A stretch of DNA of 64,000 nucleotides from Euglena gracilis (Eukaryota > Euglenida > Euglenophyceae > Euglenales). Of the stretch, positions 1 to 11,878 are shown in pieces. Within the stretch, counting starts at the first letter, position 1. Each line of letters begins with the position of its first letter. The notes under the pieces were generated by a model, which was not told the origin of the DNA, ran no database searches, and worked only from the letters and a program-made list of their open reading frames with translations. The stretch is taken from positions 93,312,648-93,376,647 of the forward strand of contig CP154956.1 in NCBI GenBank assembly GCA_039621445.1. The letters run 5' to 3'. Position numbers and translations under genes: made by a program.

Positions 1-972
1 GTAATTTGCACAATTGTACTGGAATCGCTGGACGGTGTATCAAAACTGCCCTGCAGAGTAATTTGCACAATTTGGAACTGCTGGACGGCGATGCAAAAGC
101 CAGGGTATTAACTGGAGGGGTGGGTGGGTCGACACCCCCGGGCAAAAACCTGGTGCGAAATGCTGGATTTTGCGGGGTTTCAAAAAAAATGCAAAAAATT
201 GCGTCACAGTGGTTGCGATTGTTCCAGCAAATCGACAAAGACACATGATAAAAACACAAGTTTTCTGGGGAAGAATTTTTTTGGATTCCAGGGGTCTAGA
301 CCCCCTCCTCCTGTACAACACCAGCGCTCACTCAATACCCTGTCCAGGGGTTTTCTTAAAGCCCCCCCGCCCTGGGGGGTCCAGCCTCCGGCTGGCAAAA
401 GGCTGCTGGCTGGACCCCCCTCCCCCCGGGGGTGGGGGGGGGAGGGGGGGGGGTCCGGGGCTGGAGAGGGCTGGGCTGGGCTGGGTCGGTGAAAAACAAA
501 AAATTTCTGAATTCTTTTTGCCATTTTCGACATTTTGATGGATGGAGCTAGATCAAGGTTGGATTGGGACTGGAGGAACAGCCTACTTACTGAAAAAATG
601 CAGGGACAGGTGAGCTGGGCAGCCCATTTGGCTGGCCAGCCTGCGGCCGGCTGGCCCGGCCTCTAGCCAGGCTGGAACCGACTTTATTTCACTCGACCCC
701 CCCGGGGGGGGGGCTCCCAGCCCGAATTTGGGCTGCTGGCTGGCTGGACCCCCCCCCCCCCGGGGACAGGGTCCCCTCTGGCTTAAGAAAACACCTGTCC
801 CTGTCATTTCCTCAGCAATGGGACGGTCGCACATTGCACCACCATTTGGCTCGGGAAATGATTGAAAAATCCGCGGAAAACCTTTCCAGAAGAATTTATC
901 GCAATGCAAAGATTACTATCACACGCGCCTGTATTGGTGAGGCACATTCCTGCTCCAGGTCAAGCACGCCAC
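1..972. other. No recognised exon; intron or continuation of gene A
   Basis: Downstream of exon A20 on the minus strand. The stretch holds a repeat element with C/G-run hairpins (338-805) and short AT-rich spacers. No further exon with high GC at third positions and splice signals was found, so the next exon of gene A should lie beyond the left edge. Confidence 0.5.
338..805. repeat. Inverted-repeat element with C/G-run hairpins
   Basis: The left end reads CTGTCCAGGGGTTTTCTTAA and the right end is its approximate reverse complement (TTAAGAAAACACCTGTCC). Inside are two copies of a GGCTGCTGGCTGGACCCCC word, each beside abutting C and G runs. The same GGCTGCTGGCTG word recurs near 22985, 37880, 38610 and 50920. 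It is best read as a non-coding mobile or intron-derived element. Confidence 0.55.
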
Positions 973-1074
973 AGTCGCCTCCCCGGGCCGGACCACCACG
1001 TCGAACACGGCCAGGAGGCACGCGGCCACGAGGCCGCGCTCGGAGTCCGCCGCCCGCGGGGGCTCCTCCACCGC
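973..1074 (-). CDS. Gene A exon 20 (helical segment)
   Basis: Thirty-four codons, phase 0 at both ends, between GTGGCAG and GTGGCG. The peptide begins AVEEPPRAADSERG and continues with a hydrophobic helix (LVAACLLAVFDVVV). Nearly all third positions are G or C. The acceptor is strong; the donor is less certain because an in-frame GTGCCT lies about 24 nt further on. The pattern of an Asp-Ser-Glu-Arg followed by a long apolar helix resembles a segment I associate with large DUF3638-type proteins, without proof. Last exon visible of gene A. Confidence 0.6.
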
Positions 1075-1261
1075 CTGCCACGCGGGGGCAGGGCCCGCAC
1101 GGGCAGACGTGTACTTTTGGACCCCTTCCGGGAACGCACCAAGCCTCGACTTTTGACCACCCCTCCCCCCCCCAGGGCCGACCACCAAACCGGATCCTGT
1201 CATCCCCGAAGGGCGATAAATGGGGGAGAATATCCCTTAACCAGAGCTGGCCTCTTTCACC

Positions 1262-1290
1262 AATAATTTAACAACACCAACACCAACACC

Positions 1291-1323
<33 letters not shown>

Positions 1324-1327
1324 AATA
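1262..1327. repeat. (CAA)n microsatellite
   Basis: ACAACACCAACACC grading into a pure CAA run and ending in AATAATAATT. It lies in the intron between exons A19 and A20. Confidence 0.9.
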
Positions 1328-1540
1328 ATTGTTCATTGAAAATATTGCGTTTTTTTATTTGGAACTTTGTTCCCCAAAGACGAACATTTCAAGCAACAAA
1401 CCCCTTATCCAGGACTGTTGATAGATAGTCTGTGGTAATGGCCAACTCCCACGGGGGGTATTTGGCAGGTGGGTTGGTGGGGTGCCCCCCCCGCCCCAGT
1501 GAGGTGGGGAGGTGGGGGCCTCCCCTGACCCACCACCCAC

Positions 1541-1678
1541 AGGAGCATCAAGAATGTTTGGGGTTCCCGTTCGGCCCTGCGCGGTGGTGAACGCCACCAG
1601 CAGCCGGTACACGTGGGTGAGGCAGACCTCCGCCGACCCCACCGGGTCGTTCAGGAAGCCCCGGCGCCAGATGCAGCC
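1541..1678 (-). CDS. Gene A exon 19
   Basis: Forty-six codons, phase 0 to 0. The acceptor CACCGCGGCAG follows a long sense-strand (GCACA)n tract. The peptide starts GCIWRRGFLNDP and includes HVYRLLVAFTTAQ. The canonical donor (CCT then GTGGGT) adds a tail GRTGTPNILDAP with poorer codon bias. The coding signature really fades after the codons for TTAQ (position 1577), which is followed by GGCC and not GT. The true donor is therefore uncertain. Confidence 0.6.
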
Positions 1679-1697
1679 CTGCCGCGGTGCGAGCGTT

Positions 1698-1830
1698 GTG
1701 TGTGCTGTGCTGTGCTGTGCTGTGCTGTGCTGTGCTGTGCTGTGCTGTGCTGTGCTGTGCTGTGCTGTGTTGTGTTGTGTTGTGTTGTGTTGTGTTGTGT
1801 TGTGTGCTGTGTGTGTGTGTGTGTTGCGTG
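1698..1830. repeat. (TGTGC)n then (TGTGT)n tract
   Basis: About fifteen TGTGC pentamers drift into TGTGT and TG. On the sense strand of gene A this is a CA-rich tract directly upstream of the acceptor of exon A19. Confidence 0.9.
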
Positions 1831-2157
1831 CTGTGTGTTGTGTTATGAGTGGCAAGAACTTTGATTTGCCTGGGCGCTTCTGGGAATGCAAAAAATGCAA
1901 ATAGCGTCAAGATGCACACGCGTAAAACCTCAGAGACCAAAGAGGAACCAAATGCAACAAAAGAAGAAATACCAAAGAAAAGACCTGAAAAACAAAAACA
2001 ATAATAACATGGTACAATTATTATGGTAAATAATGATTGTACCATATTATTATGGTACAATAATATCACCACACAAGAGACTCTGTGCTTGCATTTGACA
2101 AAATGTGCGATTGAAAAACCGGGCTCTACGCTTTGCCTGCAGAAACAGGCACGGCCC

Positions 2158-2165
2158 ATCATCAA

Positions 2166-2204
<39 letters not shown>

Positions 2205-2248
2205 AACCACCACCACCACCACCACCACCACCACCATCACGGTCATCG
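2158..2248. repeat. (ATC)n/(ACC)n trinucleotide repeat
   Basis: Runs of CATCAT followed by ACCACC. Long His- or Asp-rich open frames here are repeat artefacts. Intron between A18 and A19. Confidence 0.9.
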
Positions 2249-2289
2249 CATTCATATTCATCATCAATGTAATCAAGGTACCAGGCCTT

Positions 2290-2790
2290 TTTACAAACCG
2301 GGGGAGGGGGTGGGTGGGTGCTTTTAGGGTGCCTGCCCATAGCAGGCCCCCCCCCCCCCGGGGGGGGGGGTGGGCGGGGCAGCCCGGGGTTCCCAGGGTC
2401 GGGTGGGTTCTTGCCAAAAGGGTAAAGAAAACGGGATCGGTCGCCAGACAGCGCACCCCACCACCGAAACCCTACCCCCCCGGGGGGGTCGGCAGGGGTG
2501 CTATGGGGTGTCTGCCCCTAGCACCCCCCCCTGGGGTAGGCACCCGACTTAAAAAAAAGGCCTGCAAGGTACGAGAAGGCCTGGTCGACCACCTCACCTG
2601 GGAGGTGGGGGGGGTCGACCCCCCCCCACCAATCACAGCACCGCGCATGGAAAATTTTGACCAAAAAATGACCAGAAATGCGGGAAGGGTGGGGGGGGGG
2701 GTGGTTGGACCCCCCACCAGGATGGGGGGGGGGGGTGGTCGACCTCCCCCAACCCGCAGGGTTTCGAGAATTCCCGTACAGCCTCCCCCC
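2290..2790. repeat. Cluster of C/G-run elements, including a GCTATGGGGTG...TAGGCACC module
   Basis: Four abutting C-run/G-run pairs within 500 bp. The module TGCTATGGGGTGTCTGCCCC ... CCTGGGGTAGGCAC at 2500-2550 recurs almost unchanged at 50845-50895, and the partner GCCCATAGCAGGC word recurs inverted near 50795. It is a dispersed repeat family, not coding. Confidence 0.6.
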
Positions 2791-2949
2791 ATTTAAATGC
2801 ACGGGTGGGCACATTATTGGACTGGAGTTTCGGACCCTCAGGGGTAAGACACTCATTTGGGCACCCGAAAGCAGTTAAATGTGATGCACATTTTTTTGGA
2901 CTTCACTTTCGGGTCCTCAGGGATGTTTGAGCACTGCGCAATATTGGGG

Positions 2950-3395
2950 CAATGCGCACTTAAATGTTAAATGGGGGTGTTTACCCCCCATATGAGCCCC
3001 TGGCTTCATATTTGGGTAGGATGTCAAGACCGTTTTGGGGGCTTTTATATTTACACATTTATATTTATATCGATATTCAGGGGAGGGGCTTATATTTGGG
3101 GGATCAAACTTTTTTGGGTGCCCTAACAAACTTTGACAGCGTTCAAATGCAGATACCAAATTTCCCACAAAATTTTATTGTGCACCTCCCATTTTCCGTG
3201 TATAATGTGCAATTAAATTCCAAGACAAGGACTTATGGTGAAAAACTTGGTATGTCCAAAAACTTTCCTGAACGGCACCATCGGCAGGCTTTACATTGGG
3301 GGGGGGGGCTTTATATTCGGGCGGCAAAACTGAACCCCTCCCAGGGGGGCTTTATATTTGGGGGGGGGTTATCATCTTGACTACCACCACCAGCA
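2950..3395. repeat. Dispersed element ending in TTTATATTTGGGGG
   Basis: Shares a scaffold with 4680-5035: ATATGAGCCCC(C)TGGCTT, TTGGGTA(A/G)GAT, a CAAACTTT stretch and TTCA(A/G)ATGCAG, and both finish with TTTATATT-type words followed by long G runs. Two diverged copies of one non-coding family. Related ends occur at 58080-58145. Confidence 0.55.
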
Positions 3396-3716
3396 ACCAA
3401 GGCGGCCCTTGAGCAAAATTTTTTTTACCCCATCCCAATTCATTCAATGCAAAATCCAAAGGAAAAATATTCCAAAAATAGTCATACTTTGGCAAAAATG
3501 GGTTGATCTCAGGGGGAAAAGTGATTTCTGGCCATCAAGCCTTTAGCCATTAAGCCACCAGGCCTTTAAACCATCGTCCATCGACCCAAAACATCAAAAA
3601 TGTGTTTTTTGACTTTTAATTTTGACCCGTTCGAACCCTGGATCGGCCGTTGGCCGTCCCTTTGGCCTGAGGGCGGCCCTCTTTACAAAAGGGAAAAAAA
3701 GAATCCTGTCCCTTAA
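3396..3716. repeat. Copy of the GGGCGGTCC terminal-inverted-repeat family (diverged)
   Basis: Left end AAGGCGGCCCTTGAGCAAAA, right end AATCCTGTCCCTTAACGGC. The interior matches 21302-21669 and 55500-55800 in order: CATTCAATGCAAAATCCAAA, a GGTTGATCT-CAGGGG word, GACCCAAAACATCAAAAA, and TCGAACCCTGGATCGGCCGT. No transposase is encoded, so a MITE-like element is the likely reading. Confidence 0.6.
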
Positions 3717-4292
3717 CGGCTGGCAGCAACAGCAGCACCACCATCACCATCAACACCATCATGATGATTACAATCACGCGGCAGGACCATTTCCCAGCCG
3801 CATTTTTTTGGCTCTACGTCTTTTTCAGCACCAGAAAAGGCATGATGATTACATATCACGGCAGGACCATTTCCAGCGCATTTTTTTGGCTCACGTTTTT
3901 CAGCAACCAAAGAAAATGCATTTACCCGCTGGGCTAAATTTTCAGTCCACTCGGAAGGCAAAGACACAAAAACCTTTTTGCTGAAAAGCAAAGCTGCATG
4001 GATGGTTGGGCCCCCCAAACATGGGTCCCGCTGGCTCAGGAGACGCTTGGGTCGGACCCCCCCCCCGGGGGGGGGGCGGCTGCAGCCAGCCCCGATTTGG
4101 GCCCAGCCCAGCCGCAGCAGCACCTCCCCCCCGGGGGGGGGGGGTGCTGCTAGCCCAGCTAGCCAGCCCCTTTTTTGGGGGTCCAGCCCAAAATTTTTCG
4201 GCCCAAATTTTTTTTGAAAATTGTGTTCAGTTTGTGTTTGTGTTTTTTTTTGAAAATTGTGTTTCGGTTGCTGCGGGGCTGGGCGGGGGCAC

Positions 4293-4436
4293 CTGGGCAT
4301 CGGGGTGGTCCGCTGGCAGGTTGGGCGGGCGGGGCATCGGCAGGAGCTCCGTGAACACGGCGCCGACGAGGGCGATGACCTCCCACTGCAGCGCCAGCCG
4401 GGAGGACGTCCCGGCGTCCTTGGCGCGGGCGAAGAG
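4293..4436 (-). CDS. Gene A exon 18
   Basis: Forty-eight codons, phase 0 to 0, between CCCTTTCCGCAG and GTGCCC: ideal splice signals. The peptide begins LFARAKDAGTSSRL, runs through an amphipathic stretch ending VGAVFTELLP, and finishes in a Pro/His/Asp loop. It is free of stops only in this frame with consistent C/G third positions. No domain is named with certainty. Confidence 0.75.
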
Positions 4437-4679
4437 CTGCGGAAAGGGGGCGGGAGGGGGTGCCCTCTGGTGTGCCACCTGGGAGGGGGGGGTCCGAAGA
4501 AAATGAATGCAACGGGATTCCTAATTTCAATTCAAGTCCGAATTCAATTCAAATCCTAATTTCAATTTCCATTTCGATTTTTTTTATGCTAATTGTGAAT
4601 AGAAATAACGAAAAAAGCTGGCAAACGATCGGAAGCCTTGGACCACTCAAGTGGCGAAAATGGAATTGCACTCTGACGG

Positions 4680-5035
4680 CCATACGCTTAGGGGGGCTGA
4701 AGACGAAATATGAGCCCCCCTGGCTTTCTACTTGGGTAAGATATCAAGACATGCAGGGGGGGGGGGGGGCTTCAGATTTGGAGGGGTTAGATTTTCTGGC
4801 CGGCCAAACTTTCAAACTTTGGTGGCCTTCAGATGCAGTCAAATAATCTGCAGGAAAAATGTTGCACCCATCCAATATGTTTCGAGTTTTACTGAATGAC
4901 ACCATTGGCGGGCTTTGTATCAGGGGAGGAGGTTTATATTTGGGCAGCAAAGCCAAGTCCCCTGAGGGGGTTTTTATATTGGGGTGGGGGGGGGCGACTT
5001 AATATTGGGGGGGTTTATTCAAAAAAATTGTCCAG
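4680..5035. repeat. Second copy of the 2950-3395 element family
   Basis: See 2950-3395. It contains two inverted G/C-run blocks and the GTTTATATTTGGG end word. Lies between exons A17 and A18. Confidence 0.5.
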
Positions 5036-5835
5036 GAATCTTGGACACAATCCAGATAAAAATAATGGGAATCTGGGGAGCCTGTTTTTTTTTGTTTGCT
5101 GTGCTTTTTCATTTTCAACTTTGAAAATTATTCTTTCACTGTAGCAAGCTCGCTTGAGGTGACTTAATTCCACAGGGCATTAACTCACCGAGAATCAAAT
5201 CAGATTGATGCATGTCCTTGCAGCTTTTTCAATGACCAAAAATAATCTTTAAAACGATTTCGCTCTCCGGGAAACAAATCCCTTTTTATCAAACAATTAT
5301 GAATAACTGTTTTTTTTTGTTCCCAGTTCAACATACCAGCTACAAACATAAAAAAGAAACCTGTGTGGACCTCCCTGAGGGATTCAAGGCAACAGCACCT
5401 TTTTGTATGCCAAGGTGATGTGAGCAACATTCCACAGTCGCAGTGTTCCATGGGGAAATGAACGGCAGTAAATGGGGTTGTAATTTTTCAAGAGTGAAAA
5501 TTTGGAGAGCAGGGTGACTTTGCATCTGTTGGGGCATTGCCTTTGCGTCTATTGGGACATTCCTAATTGAGAAAAACTCCAGCATGGTTGATGGATGGAT
5601 GCAGAAAGTGGAAAATCCCCCCAAACAACTTTGCATTTCCATAAAAATTTGCGCACCCAAATAACTTTGGAAGTCCGAAAAAGATCCATCAAAAAGCTTT
5701 GCCCCACCCCCGTTCACAAGGAAGAACGAGGAAAATGATGCATCTTTCTAAAGAATCAGGAGGCAATAAGCGCAAAAAAAACCATCCAAAAATGCCTTGT
5801 TGTGTGGTAAATGGAAATGCTAAACGACATTAAAC

Positions 5836-5916
5836 CTACCACAAACACACACACACACACAAAGCACGCACGCACACACACACGCACACACACGCACACA
5901 CACACAACACACACAC

Positions 5917-5956
<40 letters not shown>

Positions 5957-5975
5957 ACACCCAAGCACGCATGCA

Positions 5976-6048
<73 letters not shown>

Positions 6049-6053
6049 CACAA
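5836..6053. repeat. (CA)n/(CACG)n tract beginning at a splice donor
   Basis: On the sense strand of gene A this is (TG)n. It starts at the donor of exon A17 (GTGTGTTTTGTG) and fills the first 220 nt of the intron. Long Cys/Val or His/Thr open frames in it are artefacts. Confidence 0.95.
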
Positions 6054-6060
6054 AACACAC

Positions 6061-6210
6061 CTCGCTGCACAGCTGGTGGCACTTCACGATGGCAGCCATG
6101 GCCTGGTCGGCGGTGCGGACCACGCGGGGGATGCTGTTGAGGTTGGCCAGGGCCGGCATCTGGGCGGCGCTGGCGGCCCCAAGGAACGCGTCCACGTTGG
6201 GTGCGGGGGC
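6061..6210 (-). CDS. Gene A exon 17
   Basis: Fifty codons, phase 0 to 0. The peptide starts APAPNVDAFLGAAS and ends VKCHQLCSE, directly before GTGTGT. An earlier in-phase acceptor (GCTGTGCAG) would extend the exon to 6270 and add 20 residues of lower-complexity sequence. Together with A18 it would read KCHQLCSE-LFARAKD, a smooth helical junction. Confidence 0.7.
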
Positions 6211-6398
6211 CTGGCGAGCCGGGGTGGCTGCGACAAGACTGAGGCGTGGGCGGAACGGGGAGCTGGAGAGCTGCACAGCCAAGTGTGGCGCCGTGCAGCA
6301 CCCCAGGCTCTCAGGCGATTCGAACCTTTGCGACGCGTGAGCAACGGAAGGGAAATTTATTTCCAATCAAGTAGTACACAATTATGAGTCGGCTCGTG

Positions 6399-6513
6399 TG
6401 AGTGTTGTGTGAGTGTTGTGAGTGTTGTGAGTGTTGTGTGTGTGTGTGTGTTGTGTTGTGTGTTGTGTGTTGTGTGTGTGTGTTGTGTGTGTTATGTGTG
6501 TGTGTGTGTGTGC
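6399..6513. repeat. (TG)n-rich tract upstream of exon A17
   Basis: TGTGTTGTG-type repeat. On the gene A sense strand it is CA-rich and lies about 130 nt upstream of the A17 acceptor. Confidence 0.9.
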
Positions 6514-6960
6514 TGCTGTTCGGCACCCCCTGTGAATTGATGCGGTTGTTGCCAATGTGTTTCTTCGCCTGCAGCTGCCACAGCAGAACTGGGGGGGGGG
6601 GCAGCCCTGCGTGATTCACAGAATATCACTGCCACAGCGATCGCACCGCCCTGCTGCCTCTCGTCCAGCAAGCGCCAGATCCCCAATCATCATCGAACCA
6701 GTGGGCCCAGCCAATACAATTCTTGAGGATTTGTCGAGAATGCTTTAGCAATTGCGCCAAAAGGCAGTCACAGTCGCGAAGCCGTTGTTCACTTTGTGGG
6801 GTCTCACTCTTCCAAATGCCCCCGTTCTCGTTCCCCCGCCTTGGCTATGGTCTTCGCGATTCCAAATGCAGAGAGCGGAAACACAATTTTTTTGTAATAT
6901 TTTGTTGAGATTTTGTTCTGCCTTGTTTGCTGGTTTATTTGCTTTCCTGCCCCCTCCCAC

Positions 6961-7143
6961 CTCTCCAGTGGTTGCCCTCTTGGGGGTGGCAGGGCCCCGG
7001 GGGCGGTGCCGCAGCAGGCCGAAGTGGGGGAACGGTGCGGCGGGCAGCGCGGGGCCCATTGCGAGGGCAGGCGGCAGCACTGGGGCCGCCGACTGGGGCA
7101 GGGCCTCCGCCAGCGCGTCCAGGGCGTCCACCACGGCCGTCAC
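6961..7143 (-). CDS. Gene A exon 16
   Basis: Sixty-one codons exactly, phase 0 to 0, between GGCACTCAG and GTGGGA. The peptide opens VTAVVDALDALAEALP, an amphipathic helix, and continues into a Pro/Ala-rich segment with FPHFGLLRHRPRG. It follows the thioredoxin-like exons A13-A15 and probably forms a linker. Function unknown. Confidence 0.75.
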
Positions 7144-7199
7144 CTGAGTGCCGGTGCACAGCAGTGAAAGCCCCGAAAAAACAGCTTGAAAATGGCTGA

Positions 7200-8399
7200 A
7201 AAACACCGCAAAAATGTGGCTTAAAATGAACTTAAAATGAACTTATTAATAAATTATTTAATTATTGATTCATTAAAAATAAATTTGGCTTAAAAAATCT
7301 CAAAATTTGGCTGAAAATGTCTTTTATTGTTTTAAAATTTTCATTCTGGTAGAATTTTCTCCGACAGCAAAAGCTTGGCCCAAAAAAAATGCAAACTCCC
7401 AGGAACCCCCCCAAAATGCGTTCTGGCATCACTTCATCCACCCGAATAACTTCTTCCACCCTCTGATTTTCGAATTTGGTTCGGTGCCCGGACTGCCCTT
7501 GGCCGCCCTGGAAAACCTTAAGCTGGCTAAAAATGCCTAAGAATGTCTCTAAATTTGCCTGTATTTAAACTATTGCTTTGAAAATAAACTGGCGGGAAAA
7601 GGGGAGGGGAACACTCCCTGCTCAGGTGAAAACTTTTGTTATCGTAAGTGTTTATTGGACACGGGGAGAGCAGTTGTTACAAATGGCTTCTGAAATTGGA
7701 TAACAACATGCCGATATTTTATTCAAAAATGCCAGAAAGAAAACTGTCCCCGAACAATGCCGTACTGGGTGGGGTTGGGATGCAGAACATCATTGCATTC
7801 CGCGCATTCTTTTTTACCATTCTGATAACGCCGTCAACTGTCCAATGTCGTGTCCACCCGTCCTCATCAGAATCTTTCACTTCACAGCCATACATGTATT
7901 TAGTGAGCCACGGCACAGGGACCACAGCGCAACAAATGTTTTTCCATGGTGTTCGTGGCGGAAAACAATTTTATCTGCTGTGTAGTTGTAGAGGTATTTT
8001 TCTTGCCACAATGGTCGCGGTGCAGAACTTTTTTTTTTACCATGGCCCAGCACTGAACAAATTTCTCGAGCACAATTGAATGGGATGGGAACTCTGTGGT
8101 GGTCGCTGTGCAGAGACACACATCTCGCAGTTCCACTAACGACAACGATTTCTTACTTACTCGTGGTTTCAGCGCTTCGAAATACCCGCGCCCATCACCC
8201 ACCTCCCATGCTGCCGAACCCACAATTCTCAACCCGCAATTCTTGTGCGACTTTTAGAAACCCTCCTTTTCGCTCCGCTTTACTTCCGGCCAGCTCTCGT
8301 ATGCACACAAAAACCGACCCTCCCCCCCCCCCAACGACGGCCCGGGGATGGGTTCCCCCCCCGCCGGAGACGGGTTCCCCTGCCGCCGCGGCCGCACAC
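7200..8399. other. Intron of gene A (A15-A16), no exon recognised
   Basis: AT-rich sequence. 7360-7530 weakly resembles the GGGCGGTCC element family (CATCCACCCGAATAACTTC and a CGGTGCCCGGACTGCC word). Open frames at 7648-8079 lack the codon bias of neighbouring exons. No simple repeat of note. Confidence 0.5.
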
Positions 8400-8552
8400 C
8401 TCCTGCAGGCCCGGCAGCCGCCCCCGCTCGTTCTCCTTCACCGCGGCGTGGGCCACCTGGCGGCCGCCCAGCGCCAGCAGCTTGGCGTCCGCGGCGCTGA
8501 GGGGCTCGGCCCCGTCCCACGGGGCGGCGGGGAACCGCGTCCCCGACGGGTC
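8400..8552 (-). CDS. Gene A exon 15: end of thioredoxin-like domain and following helix
   Basis: Fifty-one codons, phase 0 to 0, from GTGCTGCAG to GTGTGC. It begins DPSGTRFPAAPW. Nucleoredoxin/tryparedoxin-type domains typically end with a DP-x-G-x-x-FPW motif, which this fits. It continues with LSAADAKLLALGG and a basic helix. The coding signature extends upstream to about 8601 (a PTGDGVAAVLQ stretch), but that start would not match the phase of A14 as modelled, so either A14 or A15 has another boundary. Confidence 0.7.
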
Positions 8553-8649
8553 CTGCAGCACGGCGGCCACGCCGTCCCCGGTCGGCCCCGCGGCAGCGGC
8601 GCTGTGGGGTGTGGGCCAGAAGTCAAGACGGAGGTGACTAACACCAAAA

Positions 8650-9060
8650 TGAACAGAAATTGAAACTGAAAAATTAAATAATACTAAAAAAAACAAAAAT
8701 ACTAAAAATATCATGTATTTTTTTTAAATCATATAAGGTTTTTTAATAACACACATATGCAAAATAAACTTAATAATAATAAATTTGATATATTCATATT
8801 TGTAATAGTAAATAAATGAGAATAAATGCCAAAAAAATCAATAAAAACAAAGAGGATAATAATTCAATAATGAAAATTCAATATTTTAACAACATTAAAT
8901 TCGCTCAAAATCAATTTCTTCTTAAAAATTAATGAACTAAGAATATGAATAAATTTGAGAGTGGATCACCCACCCATTCGCAGTTAATTACGAAGAATAT
9001 GAACTGGTTACAGGTGCCATCGAAAAGATGAAGGAAATAGACATCCCACCCTGTCATGAT
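8650..9060. other. AT-rich intron, no exon recognised
   Basis: Very low GC, with short A/T runs and no splice-bounded reading frame. Intron between A14 and A15. Confidence 0.6.
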
Positions 9061-9129
9061 GCCTGCACTCGTGCTCACACTTCTTGTCCAAGAGATTAAT
9101 GCACAAATATATCTGCCGACTCTTTGGAC

Positions 9130-9301
9130 TTCCCTGTTGGGTCGGTCAAACTTGGGCAGTGGCGAGGCAGGGCCAGGGCCGAGCATGAGGCGGCCATCTT
9201 CGTCAAACAGCAGCAGTGTGGGCAGCTTCTGGACGCCATAGAGCTCCAAGAACGTGGCCCCGGGGTAGGGGGCGAGAAGCCACGGCATGTCCGAGGAATA
9301 C
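9130..9301 (-). CDS. Gene A exon 14: thioredoxin-like domain, C-terminal half
   Basis: One base plus 57 codons, acceptor TTTGTCGGCAG, donor GTCCAA. It contains [13 protein letters not shown], then [18 protein letters not shown]. In the nucleoredoxin/tryparedoxin family this is the MPW motif after the redox site and the cis-Pro loop (KLPT) before the last strands. The extension after GRLM is less typical and the donor may lie elsewhere. Confidence 0.8.
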
Positions 9302-9304
9302 CTG

Positions 9305-9410
9305 CCGACAAATTGCACATACACACCGTGCACACACAACACGCAACACGCAACACACAAATGACACAACACACACACAACACACAAATGACACAACACA
9401 CACACACACA

Positions 9411-9450
<40 letters not shown>

Positions 9451-9655
9451 CGGACACATACATGCACGCATGCATGCGCACACACGCACACAAACACACG
9501 CTCGCACAGACGCATGCACACACACACGCATGCACGCATCCATGCGACACGCATGCATGCACACACACGCAGACAAACACACGCACACACGCACGCATGC
9601 ATGTGCACACACGCACACAAACACACGCTCGCACACACACATGCACACACGCACG

Positions 9656-9710
<55 letters not shown>
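9305..9710. repeat. (CA)n/(CACG)n tract filling the A13-A14 intron
   Basis: Compound repeat of CACACA, CACGCACG and GCATGCATG words occupying nearly the whole 471-nt intron. It is (TG)n on the sense strand. Open frames here are artefacts. Confidence 0.95.
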
Positions 9711-9712
<2 letters not shown>

Positions 9713-9772
9713 ATTCATGTACTCACTCATCTCACTCAGACACTCACTCACTGACTCACACACCGCCGCCAC

Positions 9773-9947
9773 ACATCCGCACTCTGGTCCGCGCTGATGC
9801 ACACGATCTCGAACTGCTGGCCCCGTGCCTTGATTTTCTGGTAGCACTCTGCCAGGATGGGGCCGAACTGCTTGCACACCTTGCACCAGTCCGCAGCGAA
9901 ATACAAGCCCACCACCAGCCGGTCCGCTGCACCGCCCAGTAGTGCGC
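9773..9947 (-). CDS. Gene A exon 13: thioredoxin-like domain with WCKVC redox site
   Basis: Two bases plus 57 codons plus two bases. The peptide holds [14 protein letters not shown] at residues ~11-24, then a helix, and [11 protein letters not shown] beta strand followed by WC-x-x-C at the start of a helix, with an (I/V)-S-x-D word one strand later, is the hallmark of nucleoredoxin and tryparedoxin domains. The likely role is disulfide exchange in the cytosol or nucleus. Two in-phase acceptors exist (9947 and 9926). The domain sits inside a larger protein, not alone, because exons on both sides join it in phase. Confidence 0.85.
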
Positions 9948-10078
9948 CTTTGCCCCGCCATAACTTTGCCGTAAAATTCCTGTAACGTTGCTGGAAAGTT
10001 TGTATAACGTTCCTGTAACATTCTTGTGACTTATCTGCAACCCAAAGATCAATGAATGTGACACATTTATTTCAACGC

Positions 10079-10175
10079 GTGCACACATGCATGCACACAC
10101 ACAAGCAAACACACAACGCGCAACGCACAACACTCATACGCACAAGCACGCCCACCCACCCACCCACCCACCCAC
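10079..10175. repeat. CA-rich and (CCCA)n repeats
   Basis: ACACATGCATGCACAC-type repeat followed by (CCCA)n. Intron A12-A13. Confidence 0.85.
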
Positions 10176-10945
<770 letters not shown>

Positions 10946-11046
10946 CACACCACCTGTATGTGGGGTTGTGAGTCCGGGGTGCCCCTGGGACTCACGACGC
11001 CAAACAACACTGCCTGTCCACACCACAGCGCGTCGCGCGCGCACAC

Positions 11047-11228
11047 TGCGGCGGCGGGCGAGGGCGTCGACGCCGACCCGCTTCCCGCTCGCGGTGCGGA
11101 GGTGCTCCTCCCCGGCCCGCTGGACCTCCGCCTTGAACGGGGCCAGCGTTGGCGCCTCGGGGACCGCGAGGCTGACCTCTGTGCAGCGCCGGATGGCGGC
11201 TGCCACGGCCGGCAGGGCCCTCTCGTGC
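11047..11228 (-). CDS. Gene A exon 12
   Basis: One base, 60 codons, one base, between CCTTCCAG and GTGTGC. The peptide begins HERALPAVAAAIRRCTEV and ends GVDALARRR. Phase fits A11 and A13 exactly. All-helical, charged, no recognised motif. It directly precedes the thioredoxin-like domain. Confidence 0.75.
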
Positions 11229-11275
11229 CTGGAAGGGCCGAAATAGGGGACGTGCACACACATGTGCCAAAAAAA

Positions 11276-11281
11276 AACGCG

Positions 11282-11350
<69 letters not shown>

Positions 11351-11395
11351 GCGCGCGTGCGCGCACGCGCGCACGCATGCACACATATACACACT
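11276..11395. repeat. (CG)n/(CA)n tract
   Basis: GCGCGC blocks flank a pure CA run. It lies just upstream of the A12 acceptor, TG-rich in sense orientation. Confidence 0.95.
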
Positions 11396-11878
11396 GCACA
11401 CACACCTACTACACATATACACCATGCACATATTTACAACACCCACACAGGGGTCTGGAAATTCTGCCTGAAGAAGAGCTGGGGGTGTTATTGCATATTA
11501 CGTTCTGATGTGGGCTGGCAATTCATGTCCATGTGCTGCGGCTTCCTGTTTGCATAATGCGTGCAAACTCAGTTGCGCGGGTCTGTGTGTGCATGCACCC
11601 GAGCATGCAAATGCAAAAGTGCATGTGCATGTGTATGCGTGTGCGTGCATGAATTGCGTTTCTGTGGATGTCCGTGTGCATATGCATGTGCAGGTGAGTA
11701 CACATAAAGCACATTTGTGCCTGTTTGTGAGCTGGGGTGCTGATGACGGGGTACCCACTTGACCCGACCCCCCACCCCGGGGGGGGCTCGGGCCAGACCC
11801 CCCCTGGGTTACCAAACTTAAAAAGAATTCTGTGCAGCACATGTTTCGCTTGCAGCCGATAAAACCGCCGCCACACAC

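Noticed and set aside
2290-2790. Abutting C/G runs as pure assembly artefacts
   Set aside because: Run lengths may be inaccurate, but the flanking words recur in the same order at distant loci, so the modules themselves are real repeats.
7648-8079. 143-aa plus-strand open frame
   Set aside because: AT-rich codons unlike neighbouring exons, no recognisable motif, inside an intron of gene A.
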